From Wohlfahrtiimonas sp. (GTDB lineage: Bacteria > Pseudomonadota > Gammaproteobacteria > Cardiobacteriales > Wohlfahrtiimonadaceae): a DNA stretch of 44,764 bases. This document shows, in pieces, positions 17,744-26,692 of this stretch. The notes under the pieces are model-generated. The model worked only from the letters and a program-made list of their open reading frames with translations, searched no databases and was not told where the DNA came from. The DNA lies in assembly GCA_030149965.1 (NCBI GenBank), contig JASLHB010000015.1, positions 1 to 44,764 on the forward strand, read 5' to 3'. The first letter of the stretch is position 1; every line of letters begins with the position of its first letter. The translations under genes and the position numbers were made by a program.

Positions 17744-19243
17744 TTAATCGAATTTCACGCCTTGCGCTAGTGGTAATTCGCGAGAGTAGTTGATTGTATT
17801 TGTTTGACGACGCATGTAGCCTTTCCAAGAATCTGAGCCAGATTCACGACCGCCACCAGTTTCTTTTTCGCCACCAAATGCACCACCAATCTCAGCGCCA
17901 CTTGTACCGATATTCACGTTTGCGATACCACAATCACTGCCTGCTGCAGATTGGAAGAATTCAGCTTCTCTCACATCATTTGTGAAGATACATGATGATA
18001 AGCCTTGTGGTACATCGTTGTTCATTGCCATTGCATCAGCAAAGTTTTCGTATTCCATTACATATAGAATTGGTGCAAATGTTTCTGTTTCCACAACTTC
18101 ATTTTGTTCAGTCATTTCAACGATTGCAGGTTTCACGTAGTATGCATTTGGCATTTCATCTGCCAATACGCGCTGACCACCATGAACAACACCGCCTGAA
18201 GCTTTTGCTCTGTCTAATGCTGATTGCATGTCATCGAATGAGCCTTTATCGATTAATGGACCAACTAAGTTGTTTGTATCTAGTGGAGAACCAACTGGCA
18301 CAGTATTGTAAGAGGCTTTCAAACGCTCTAATACTTGTGCTTTCACTGATTTATGAATAATCAAACGACGAAGTGTTGTACAACGTTGACCTGCTGTTCC
18401 TACTGCGCTGAATAGAATTGCACGAACTGCTAATTCTAAATCTGCTGATTCAGTTAGGATCATCGCATTGTTACCACCCAATTCAAGGATAGAGCGACCA
18501 AAACGCGCTGCAACTTTAGGACCAATTTCACGACCCATGCGAGTACTGCCAGTTGCGCTTACTAATGCTACTTTATGATTCTCAACAATAGCATTACCAC
18601 AATCACGGGCGCCCATCACTAATTGTGAAAGATTTTTTGGTGCAGAACCAAAACGTGCTGCTGCTTTTTCAAATACTGCTTGGCAAGCCAATGCAGTTAA
18701 AGGTGTTTTTTCTGAAGGTTTCCAAACAACAGGATTGCCACAGATGAATGCTAATGCAGAGTTCCAAGCCCAAACTGCCATAGGGAAGTTGAATGCAGTG
18801 ATCACACCAACAACACCTAAAGGTTGCCATGTTTCACGCATGTGATGACCAGGACGTTCAGAAGCAATCGTCAAGCCGTATAACTGGCGAGACAAGCCTA
18901 CAGCAAAATCACAGATATCAATCATTTCTTGAACTTCACCTAACGCTTCAGATTGTATTTTACCCGCTTCTAAAGTGATCACTGATGCTAAGTCTTCTTT
19001 GTGTTCACGTAATACTTCGCCCAATACGCGAACCAACTCGCCACGGATTGGAGCTGGTACTGTGCGCCATTCCAAAAAGGCATCATGTGCATCATCAACG
19101 ATTTTACCTGTAGCCGCTTCATCAATGAAATTCAATTTTGCAATTACAGAACCGTCTAATGGACTGAAAACTTCGTGTGTGCCACCGTTTAATACGTCAT
19201 CTGAAATGCCTAACTTGTTTAATACTTTTGTTGAAATTTCCAT
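17744..19243 (-). CDS. amaB: Aldehyde dehydrogenase, L-aminoadipate semialdehyde dehydrogenase type (AmaB/ALDH7)
   Basis: Oxidises aminoadipate semialdehyde (in equilibrium with piperideine-6-carboxylate) to L-2-aminoadipate with NAD+. At 499 residues it has the ALDH7 length. ITAFNFPMAVWAWNSALAFICGN (residues 148-170), the catalytic Glu254 in ILELGGNNAM and the nucleophile Cys288 in GTAGQRCTT are all present and unbroken. First gene of the minus-strand cluster amaB-dpkA-amaA, with AAGGAAAA as ribosome-binding site. Divergent from a YkvI-type transporter across a 351-base control region. Confidence 0.87.
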   Translation of the reverse strand: MEISTKVLNKLGISDDVLNGGTHEVFSPLDGSVIAKLNFIDEAATGKIVDDAHDAFLEWRTVPAPIRGELVRVLGEVLREHKEDLASVITLEAGKIQSEALGEVQEMIDICDFAVGLSRQLYGLTIASERPGHHMRETWQPLGVVGVITAFNFPMAVWAWNSALAFICGNPVVWKPSEKTPLTALACQAVFEKAAARFGSAPKNLSQLVMGARDCGNAIVENHKVALVSATGSTRMGREIGPKVAARFGRSILELGGNNAMILTESADLELAVRAILFSAVGTAGQRCTTLRRLIIHKSVKAQVLERLKASYNTVPVGSPLDTNNLVGPLIDKGSFDDMQSALDRAKASGGVVHGGQRVLADEMPNAYYVKPAIVEMTEQNEVVETETFAPILYVMEYENFADAMAMNNDVPQGLSSCIFTNDVREAEFFQSAAGSDCGIANVNIGTSGAEIGGAFGGEKETGGGRESGSDSWKGYMRRQTNTINYSRELPLAQGVKFD

Positions 19244-19594
19244 CTTAAATTTTCCTTTGTTTCGTAGAAGATGGCTTGATCCTACAGCGTAACTACGAGC
19301 CTAGACAAGCGAACTATATGCACAGACTTATTCCTTTCAGGAATGATAAACATAAATTCTTTATTAATCTTTGACTTAGCTTTGCTAGGAAAAAAATTCA
19401 TAAACTTCTGAATTCATATCTTTTGACACTTTTGGGGTGAAAAAGTGATGATCAATCCACCTGATGTAGGTCAAAAGATTTACAGATTTCATATAAAACA
19501 GTTGATTAGCAGTGATTTTCTCTAGTTGTTGCTCTAATTCATGGCATGAAACATAAAAAATATCAGTAGAGAACACTGCTGAGGAGGATTAAAG
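19244..19594. promoter_or_regulatory. Divergent control region between amaB and YkvI-type transporter
   Basis: This 351-base stretch contains no convincing gene. It holds a palindrome ATTCC-TTTCA-GGAAT at 19330-19344, which has the T-N11-A shape of LysR operators. It also holds a perfect 10-base inverted repeat, ATCTTTTGAC (19418-19427) and GTCAAAAGAT (19470-19479), enclosing a 7-base-stem hairpin (19427-19433 with 19441-19447). It is probably where the regulator of the pipecolate cluster acts on both transcripts. Confidence 0.55.
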
Positions 19595-20713
19595 ATGAAC
19601 AAGTTTTTAAAGATTTTAATCGTTGGCTTTGCATATGCTAGCGTTGTCGTAGGAGCAGGTAATGCTTCAGGTATGGAACCTTTCTTTTATTACACATCTT
19701 TCGGCATGGATGGAACTACAGGCGTACTACTAGCAACAGCATTGTATGGCATCGTAGGATATTTTGTTGTGGGTTTAGGGCAGCGTTTACAATCTAAAAA
19801 CTATAAAGAAGCTGTTTATTTAGTTGGTGGTAAAACAGTAGGAAAATTTGTCGATATATTAATCATCATCATGATGTTGGGTACAGGTATTATCATGTTA
19901 TCTGGCAGCGGTGCGTTGTTTAAGCAACAATATGATATGCCATATTGGCAGGGTTCTTTGATCATGACATTGCTTGTAGTTGGCACGTTAATGCTGCAAT
20001 TACGTAAAATTATTCTAGTGATCGGCTTGATTACACCAATCTTAATTGGTTTGTTATCTATCGTGATTTATCAAGGTTTAGCGAATCAAACAGAATCATT
20101 TGCAGAATTAAATGATTATGTAATTGCTGTAGGTAATACATTGCCAGATACATTGCCCAATTGGTGGATGGCAGCAATTAACCACGTAACAATGATGACT
20201 GTTGCAGGCGTTGGTATGTCATTAGTGATTGGTGGTGAAGAGAAAGATCCAAAAGTTGCACGTTTAGGTGGTGCTTTGGGCGGTTTAATCATTGGTGGTG
20301 TTTTGGCAATGGGTCACTTTGCATTGTTTGCACAGATTAGAACAATCGCACCAACGGTTGAAACATTAGCGCAAATGCCTTCGTTACAAATCATGAATAC
20401 TTATGTACCACATTTAAGTTCAGTATTGAGCATGGTTGCATTAGCGATGATTTATAGTACAGCAGTGAGCATGTTCTACGTATTTACATCACGTTATTTC
20501 GAAATGGAAACACAAAAATCACGCATCGCAGTATTGGCAATCTTAGCGATTGGTTATGGCATCAGCTTTGTAGGATTCATTCAATTGATGGGTTATTTCT
20601 ATCCAGTTGCAGGTTATGTGGGTATTGTGTTAGTTGCGATCATTTTCTACGGTCCATCAAAAATTAAGAAATTAGAAAAAGAAGGGCGTTTGTCAAAAGT
20701 TGTGTATGGCTAA
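19595..20713 (+). CDS. YkvI-family membrane transporter (second copy)
   Basis: A 372-residue membrane protein and paralogue of the one at 7206-8306; it shares VVVGAGNASGMEPFFYYTSFG at the N-terminus, GQRLQSKNYKEAVY after segment 3 and NQQYG/KQQYD-type loops. A strong AGGAGG ribosome-binding site precedes it. The divergent position opposite amaB suggests import of lysine, pipecolate or a related compound for that pathway; this is context only. The gene ends in a strong terminator. Confidence 0.83.
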   Translation: MNKFLKILIVGFAYASVVVGAGNASGMEPFFYYTSFGMDGTTGVLLATALYGIVGYFVVGLGQRLQSKNYKEAVYLVGGKTVGKFVDILIIIMMLGTGIIMLSGSGALFKQQYDMPYWQGSLIMTLLVVGTLMLQLRKIILVIGLITPILIGLLSIVIYQGLANQTESFAELNDYVIAVGNTLPDTLPNWWMAAINHVTMMTVAGVGMSLVIGGEEKDPKVARLGGALGGLIIGGVLAMGHFALFAQIRTIAPTVETLAQMPSLQIMNTYVPHLSSVLSMVALAMIYSTAVSMFYVFTSRYFEMETQKSRIAVLAILAIGYGISFVGFIQLMGYFYPVAGYVGIVLVAIIFYGPSKIKKLEKEGRLSKVVYG

Positions 20714-20757
20714 GTTTCACAGATAATAATAATTTAATTTCTTGGTAGTTCTTCTTG

Positions 20758-20781
20758 AAGCGGCGAAAGCCGCTTTTTTTT
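20758..20781 (+). terminator. Intrinsic terminator after the second YkvI-type gene
   Basis: AAGCGGC (20758-20764) pairs with GCCGCTT (20769-20775) around a GAAA tetraloop, followed by eight T. Confidence 0.93.
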
Positions 20782-20970
20782 GCATGCAAATAAAATTATT
20801 TTCGTTAAAAATTGGTATCAAGTGAGTTTCATTTCATGGAATTCTTCATGCCTTGTGAAATATAACGCTCAAAGAAAGCAGGATTTCCTCACTAAAATGA
20901 ATGCTTGAATTAAAGTTATTTGTGAGAAATTTTGCTATCTTATTGTAAATATTAAAAAAGGAGATAATGA

Positions 20971-21495
20971 ATGCAAGAAATTGATGGGTTACCAACTTGG
21001 GAAGAATTTGAAAGTTTGTTTATAGAGTTTGAATCTGAGGATGAACGAGATCAACAGATTGAAGATTATGGAGATGATTTTACATTTGTTGTAGATGGTG
21101 GTTGTACGTTAACAGGTGCATTCAGTGAAGGATTCCCTGAAGCGTTGGGCGTAGAAGAGCTAATTGATGAAGATACAATTGATTGGGCAACTTTAGATGT
21201 TGGCACGCCGTTTACGATTACTTATCAAGGTAAACAAATACAATGCCATGAATCAGGATTTGAGGATGATGAATTCTATTACGAAGGCATTGCGGCGCTT
21301 TCTAATTTATTGCTCGAATTAAGCTTGGTGCTTAAGCAATTTGTACCTGCGGGAATAGCTTCAGATTTTGTTTTTGCATTAATTCCATTGGAAATATGGA
21401 ATAAAGGCTTAGAAAAATTTGGTTTAGATGAGTTGCGAGAAATATTTGTGGATTTTGGTGATCCGAAGATTTTTGAATATTTGATGGAAGAGTAA
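20971..21495 (+). CDS. Acidic hypothetical protein
   Basis: A 174-residue soluble protein rich in Asp and Glu and not recognised. No signal peptide. The first half is very acidic (EEFESLFIEFESEDERDQ); a later stretch from about residue 108 to 140 is hydrophobic and may form a helical core. AAGGAGA at seven bases from the ATG is a strong start signal, and a terminator follows, so this is most likely a real single gene. It converges on the AAA+ ATPase gene. No function is proposed. Confidence 0.7.
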   Translation: MQEIDGLPTWEEFESLFIEFESEDERDQQIEDYGDDFTFVVDGGCTLTGAFSEGFPEALGVEELIDEDTIDWATLDVGTPFTITYQGKQIQCHESGFEDDEFYYEGIAALSNLLLELSLVLKQFVPAGIASDFVFALIPLEIWNKGLEKFGLDELREIFVDFGDPKIFEYLMEE

Positions 21496-21500
21496 CTAGA

Positions 21501-21526
21501 AAAGCCCTCGATGAGGGCTTTTTTAT
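21501..21526. terminator. Bidirectional terminator
   Basis: AAAGCCCTC (21501-21509) pairs with GAGGGCTTT (21513-21521) around GAT, with T runs outside on both strands. It ends the acidic-protein gene and, from the other side, the long minus-strand ccm/AAA+ unit. Confidence 0.9.
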
Positions 21527-21532
21527 GTTTAA

Positions 21533-23629
21533 TTATTTACCTGCCACAAACCCGATCGTCGTGCCTTTAGCTTGTTTCAAATCATTTTCCTTAACAAGCT
21601 GTGCGATGATCTCTTCAGGTTTTGTGATCACGCCCAATTTTGCTTGGCGGGCAGAAATTGCAAAGTCGCCAGGTGCTAGGCTTGTGAGTTTCTTAAAGCT
21701 CTCTTCCAATGCAGGATCAATCTCTTTAAAGCCCAAATAACGGCATTGTTCATTGAAGAGCAACCAAGCTTGTTCAGCTGTTAAGTAATTAAACTTCACT
21801 TTAAAGTCAAAACGGCGGAGCATTGCTTGATCCAAATGATCCATCAAGTTTGTGGTTGCGATGAAAATGCCTGAAAATTCTTCCATTTGTGTCAGCATTT
21901 CGTTCACCATTGTGACTTCATAATTCTGCTGAGCATGACGACGATCACGTAAGAAGCTATCCACTTCATCCATTAACAATATTGCACCTGTTGTATTTGC
22001 TTCATGGAATGCTGCGGCGATTTGTTTCTCAGTTTCGCCTACATATTTATCCATCAAATCCGATACTTTTTTGATGAGTAAAGGTTTGTTGAGATAATCA
22101 GATAAGTAATGCGCAAAAGCAGATTTACCTGTACCTGAAGCACCATATAAACAAATACGCGCTTCATTAAATACTTTTAAGCGCTCAGCCAATAATGCCA
22201 AATTGTTATCAGTATTTGTGAATGCAGGATTATAAATATCGCTCAAACCGCCAATTTTAGCGATACGAATTTCATCATTGCCTTGGGCTTTCAATGTGCC
22301 ATTGATGATTGCAGCAGCGGCTTCATCATAGCTCACATCCAATGACTTCTCGATGGTATTCAAAACTTTTGCTGTGCGATCAATAATTGCAGGCACTAAA
22401 TCTTTTGATAATGCCAAAGCATTCAATGTATTTGGGCTGAGTGAACCTTTCAATGCTGATTCAAGCATTGCTTTGCGTTCTGATTTTGGTGGCGGAGCCA
22501 AATGGAATGTGAAATCGAAACGACGTACGATCGCAGGATCAATGTCATAAGTATCGTTACAAATCCAAATCGTTGGAATTTTATTCGTTTCTAAAATATG
22601 GTTGAACCAAGCTTTTGAGAAGTTTGGCAAACCTTCTGATGAAGCATCAAAGAATACATCTTCAATTTCATCAAAAATGATCAATGATTTTTGGTTACAG
22701 AAGAAATTTTGTGCAGCCAAATAAGCGTATAAACGCTGTTCGCCTTTTTCTACGCCTTCGCCTTGAATGGATTCAGAAACTACTTCATAAGCAGAAACCT
22801 TAAAATGTTCCACCAAAACGCGTGCCAATTCTGTTTTCCCTGTACCAGGTTCACCGTAAACAAGAATATTCACGCCTTTTTCATCGTTGTCTAAAGCATG
22901 TTGTAAGTAAGGTACTAAAACAGCGAGTTCTGTTTTTAAATAACCGAAACTATCTAATGTTAAATCTGTTGGTTTGCATTTAGACACAACATCTTTCAAG
23001 ATATTGTATGGCGTTGTTTCATGTGAAAACATTGCTTCAATAAAATTGCGTGACAATAAATCTATTTTGCCACGGAAGAATAGAGAAGGCCCATGATGAA
23101 CACGCACTAATCCTGTGCGAGCTAATGTACCATCTGATGCAAATGCAGTACGAATATCTTGCGGTGTTTTTTGTAATAACACAGATAAAATACGATGCAT
23201 TTGGTCAGAACTGATCGCACCCAATAAATCTAATGCATTGTTCAACAACGTTTCATTGTATGTGATCAATGTGAATTCTAATAAAGCACATTCCACATCA
23301 GAGAGATCAATTAACGTTTTGAGATTATCTAAATTATGGTGCAAATCATTATTATATGACATTGCAAGCAGTGCAGGATCAGCTAAGAGTTTTTCTTGTT
23401 GTTCGCGCAATGTTTTTAAAATGTCAGCACGATTCAATGGTGGCTTATGGTTGATCCATTTATCCAGTGAAAGGGCAGTTGCTAGCTGATCATCGCTAAA
23501 GAAATCCTTATGAATAAATTCACGATGGCCACCTAAATCCAAAATAATGGTCAGAATCCATGAATGTACCAATGGCGGTAATTGTTCAGAATATTCCATG
23601 TTTGTGGATTGCGTTGTTTTTTTTGTCAT
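21533..23629 (-). CDS. Tandem AAA+ ATPase of unknown role
   Basis: A 698-residue soluble protein. An N-terminal domain of about 230 residues has no motif I know. Two AAA+ modules follow: Walker A at 259-266 (GEPGTGKT) and 496-503 (GASGTGKS), Walker B at 316-323 (LIIFDEIE) and 550-557 (ILLMDEVD), and arginine-finger-like RRFDF at 369 and 605. The second module looks Cdc48/FtsH-like. Both sites appear intact. It begins 17 bases after ccmB with no terminator between, so it is probably the last gene of the ccm operon. It may act as a remodelling or unfolding machine; a link to cytochrome maturation is inference from position. Confidence 0.8.
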   Translation of the reverse strand: MTKKTTQSTNMEYSEQLPPLVHSWILTIILDLGGHREFIHKDFFSDDQLATALSLDKWINHKPPLNRADILKTLREQQEKLLADPALLAMSYNNDLHHNLDNLKTLIDLSDVECALLEFTLITYNETLLNNALDLLGAISSDQMHRILSVLLQKTPQDIRTAFASDGTLARTGLVRVHHGPSLFFRGKIDLLSRNFIEAMFSHETTPYNILKDVVSKCKPTDLTLDSFGYLKTELAVLVPYLQHALDNDEKGVNILVYGEPGTGKTELARVLVEHFKVSAYEVVSESIQGEGVEKGEQRLYAYLAAQNFFCNQKSLIIFDEIEDVFFDASSEGLPNFSKAWFNHILETNKIPTIWICNDTYDIDPAIVRRFDFTFHLAPPPKSERKAMLESALKGSLSPNTLNALALSKDLVPAIIDRTAKVLNTIEKSLDVSYDEAAAAIINGTLKAQGNDEIRIAKIGGLSDIYNPAFTNTDNNLALLAERLKVFNEARICLYGASGTGKSAFAHYLSDYLNKPLLIKKVSDLMDKYVGETEKQIAAAFHEANTTGAILLMDEVDSFLRDRRHAQQNYEVTMVNEMLTQMEEFSGIFIATTNLMDHLDQAMLRRFDFKVKFNYLTAEQAWLLFNEQCRYLGFKEIDPALEESFKKLTSLAPGDFAISARQAKLGVITKPEEIIAQLVKENDLKQAKGTTIGFVAGK

Positions 23630-23646
23630 GTAAAACTCAAGAAAAT

Positions 23647-24315
23647 TTAGTGAAGGCTAATGCGTAAAGCAAAAGCTGTAATCAATGGGGCGATGGCAAG
23701 AGAGATCAAATCGAGGGCTGCGAATACAGCGTAAAAGCCGCTCACAGAATGACCTTCGACGATACGAAGCGTTGCCTGTACGCCAAAAATTAGTACGGGT
23801 AAAAATAATGGTAGTGCAATGATACTTAATAATAAGCCAGCGCGTTTTAATTGTAGTGTTAAAGCTGTACAAATGGCACCGATGCAACTTAAAACTGGGG
23901 TACCAATGAGTAGTAAAAATGTGGTTTCTAGTGCTTGTGGCACTGAAAAATAGAGCATTAAACCCAAAATTGGTGAAACGATGATGAGTGGTACAGCCGT
24001 TAAACACCAATGTGCAATAATTTTGGCAAATACAACCACAACCAATGGCGAGCCAGAAAGCATCAGTTGTTCCAATGAACCATCATCATAATCACTTTTG
24101 AATAGGCGATCCATAATTAACATGTTCGACAATAAGGCACCAATCCATAAAATGGCAGGTGAAACATCGCGCATGACTTTTTCATTATCCAACCCTAAAC
24201 CGAGTGGAAATAAACTTACAACGATCAAGAAAAAGATCATGGGCGTTAGTAATTCTGTGCGTTGGCGCATGCCTAATTGTAGATCACGTTGAATGATCGC
24301 AGTGAATACACTCAT
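23647..24315 (-). CDS. ccmB: Heme exporter subunit CcmB
   Basis: Inner-membrane subunit of the CcmAB ABC transporter, which drives release of holo-CcmE during System I cytochrome c maturation. The 222-residue length and about six hydrophobic segments match the family (E. coli 220). The start overlaps the ccmA stop by four bases, showing translational coupling. Unlike the usual order, ccmA and ccmB come last rather than first. Confidence 0.92.
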   Translation of the reverse strand: MSVFTAIIQRDLQLGMRQRTELLTPMIFFLIVVSLFPLGLGLDNEKVMRDVSPAILWIGALLSNMLIMDRLFKSDYDDGSLEQLMLSGSPLVVVVFAKIIAHWCLTAVPLIIVSPILGLMLYFSVPQALETTFLLLIGTPVLSCIGAICTALTLQLKRAGLLLSIIALPLFLPVLIFGVQATLRIVEGHSVSGFYAVFAALDLISLAIAPLITAFALRISLH

Positions 24316-24953
24316 TCTTTCCTGTAGCTTTCAATAATGTGGTGATGATTATACACACCTTCTGAGGGCGTTTGATGAGAAGTGAAAATAACTGCGCCAC
24401 CTTTTTGATAATGTTCTGTAATGGCTGTTTCTAAAATTTCAATGGAACGCTTGTCTAATGCTGTAAATGGCTCATCAAGAATCCATAAAGTCTTAGGTTC
24501 TAACCATAAGCGAGACAATGCAACTCTACGTCTTTGTCCTGCAGATAAAAACCGAATGGCGCGATCTTGTGCAGGAATTGAAAGCATTTCAAACACAGCT
24601 TTAATTTCTGCATCTGTGCGTTGCACATTTTGAATTTTCAGCATTGCGTGAATGTTTTCAAATGCAGTCAAATCTTCTTTTAAGCCAAGTGCATGACCAA
24701 CATAGAGAATATTCTGATTATATGTATGAGCTAATTCTTTACGATCACTATTATCGTAAAGAATATTGCCTAAATAGATATTGTTTAAGCCAGCGATGAC
24801 ACGCAAAAAAGTTGTCTTGCCTGCGCCATTTTCACCTTCGATATAAAGGCTCATGCCATTTTTCAATGTCAGCGAAACAGGCGTAAAAACTTTGCGGTAA
24901 TTACGCGTTGCGCTGACATCTTCAATAGCTAAAGTGAATTCAGCAAATGTCAT
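24312..24953 (-). CDS. ccmA: Heme exporter ATP-binding subunit CcmA
   Basis: ABC ATPase of 213 residues powering CcmB. Walker A is GENGAGKT at about 40-47, the signature is LSAGQRRRVALSRL and Walker B is LWILDEPF followed by TALD. It begins two bases after the ccmI stop and overlaps ccmB. Length is close to E. coli CcmA (207). Confidence 0.94.
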   Translation of the reverse strand: MTFAEFTLAIEDVSATRNYRKVFTPVSLTLKNGMSLYIEGENGAGKTTFLRVIAGLNNIYLGNILYDNSDRKELAHTYNQNILYVGHALGLKEDLTAFENIHAMLKIQNVQRTDAEIKAVFEMLSIPAQDRAIRFLSAGQRRRVALSRLWLEPKTLWILDEPFTALDKRSIEILETAITEHYQKGGAVIFTSHQTPSEGVYNHHHIIESYRKE

Positions 24954-24955
24954 AT

Positions 24956-26692
24956 TTATTGAGCCATAATTGGTGATGCTTTAGATTCTTCACGCACTTG
25001 ATCTAAAATAATCACATTTGCTTTGCTAGGTGAGACTGCTTGCTTAGCACTTTCAATATCACCAGTTTTACCTACAACATCTGAGCCTTGACTTAAACGA
25101 CCGCCCACTTCTAAGTTTTCCATTGTGAATAAACTTGGAGTGCCTTGCATTAATCTATTATCATCTGTGATTTCAACAGTTAATGGGAATGTTAAGTTTT
25201 TCGCAGAAGGAATTTTTTTCGCAGCTAAAGGCATGCGAGAACCCGAGGCAGAAATGAATAAACTTAAAGTCGCATCATCAGGCCATGTACTTAGATCAGC
25301 ATTCGGAGCATTCACTTGAACTAAGAAACGCTGATCTTTCTTTGCTTTCACTAAATCTACAGTTTTCTGCATTGCATCAGAGAAGCTATGATCTGCTGAA
25401 TTTGATTCAAACATCAATGCACTTTCATAAGCACCTTTTGCCAATTCAGAAAGGTCTGTTACATAAATAGAGTTGCCATTATCAAGATTTGTGATTTCAC
25501 CAAATACTGCTAAATGCTCAAAATTACGAATTGGGCTTTTCACATCAGCAAAGCGATTAAAATCATTCAATGATAATTCTGTTGGGAATTTAGTATCAGG
25601 TGTGATCAAGGTTTCTTGATAAGCCACTGATGTATTATCTTCTTGATCAATCATATACAACGTCAAAATAGATGGCGTAGATAATTGATTCCAATCTAAA
25701 TCAGAAAATGTTTTTAGATCAATCACATAATTGCGTACTTGTGCTGTTTCCATTGCGTGTTGAGATACTGAGGAAATAATCATATCAATTGCTTGCAATG
25801 TTTGTTGCACTTGTTCTTGACGAGCAGGATCACTATTTTGTGCGAATAACTCACGTAATATACGCCATTGCTCTACAGATTTTTCAATCATTTGATTGTC
25901 ATACAAAGCTTGTGCATACATCACGCGCATAGAAGTTTCTTTTGGATATAAAGCAAAGAAACGCTGCAGTTTTTCTGTGATTGCAGGTGTTAACTTATTG
26001 TTTGCATCTTGCATCTCAATATCAATGATCATTGCATTGGCAATAAAGTCAGTCGGCTCTAAAGATAAAATACGCGTATAAGCTTCATGTGATGCACTGA
26101 GCCATTTTACGTCATATAACAATTTACCCAATAACTTCAATGTTGGAATGTTGTCATGTGTATCTTTAGAACTCATGAAAAACAGTGCAGGAAAACCATA
26201 TTTCAATTGATTAAAGATTTCAGGATCACGTGGTTGAGGATTAATTGCTAACACACCATTTAAAGAATCTAGTTCAGATTTTGGAATAACATCACGCCAT
26301 TCTGTGAACTCTTGAATTAAACGTGAACGTTCTGAATCAAATGTGCGAGTTTCAGGTGTATATGAATATAGCCAAAATCCGCCAATAGCAACTACGGGGA
26401 AGAGCAGGGCAATCACAACAACCAATAAACGTAATGGTTGAGATAAAGTTTTGCCATTTTTTTTACTGATTTTTAATAAGTCACGTGCAGCTTCTGCATT
26501 ATGAGCATCATATTCAGCCTGTGTTAATTTTCCACTTTGTAATTCGGTAGAAAGACGTTTTTCTGTTGCGATATAGTTTTTCTGATAAATATCTTGCAAC
26601 GTAACTTCTTGCTGTGCTGATTTTGAGCGAGTCAATGGGTAAAAAATTACCAGCATTGTCAACGCGAAAAGGAGAAAAGATGCGAAAATCAT
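24956..26692 (-). CDS. ccmI: Cytochrome c maturation protein CcmI (TPR)
   Basis: A 578-residue membrane protein that chaperones apocytochrome c for ligation to heme. Two membrane segments lie at the N-terminus (about 1-17 and 86-110), with a conserved cytoplasmic loop between them (RLSTELQSGKLTQAEYDAHNAEAARDLL). A periplasmic TPR region follows (roughly 165-320) and then a C-terminal beta-rich domain. ccmH and ccmI are separate genes here, whereas E. coli fuses them. The start overlaps the ccmH stop by four bases. Confidence 0.9.
   Translation of the reverse strand: MIFASFLLFALTMLVIFYPLTRSKSAQQEVTLQDIYQKNYIATEKRLSTELQSGKLTQAEYDAHNAEAARDLLKISKKNGKTLSQPLRLLVVVIALLFPVVAIGGFWLYSYTPETRTFDSERSRLIQEFTEWRDVIPKSELDSLNGVLAINPQPRDPEIFNQLKYGFPALFFMSSKDTHDNIPTLKLLGKLLYDVKWLSASHEAYTRILSLEPTDFIANAMIIDIEMQDANNKLTPAITEKLQRFFALYPKETSMRVMYAQALYDNQMIEKSVEQWRILRELFAQNSDPARQEQVQQTLQAIDMIISSVSQHAMETAQVRNYVIDLKTFSDLDWNQLSTPSILTLYMIDQEDNTSVAYQETLITPDTKFPTELSLNDFNRFADVKSPIRNFEHLAVFGEITNLDNGNSIYVTDLSELAKGAYESALMFESNSADHSFSDAMQKTVDLVKAKKDQRFLVQVNAPNADLSTWPDDATLSLFISASGSRMPLAAKKIPSAKNLTFPLTVEITDDNRLMQGTPSLFTMENLEVGGRLSQGSDVVGKTGDIESAKQAVSPSKANVIILDQVREESKASPIMAQ

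Noticed and set aside
19385..19576. 63-codon minus-strand frame in the amaB/transporter control region
   Set aside because: No ribosome-binding site and an unremarkable product; the interval is better explained by promoters and dyads.
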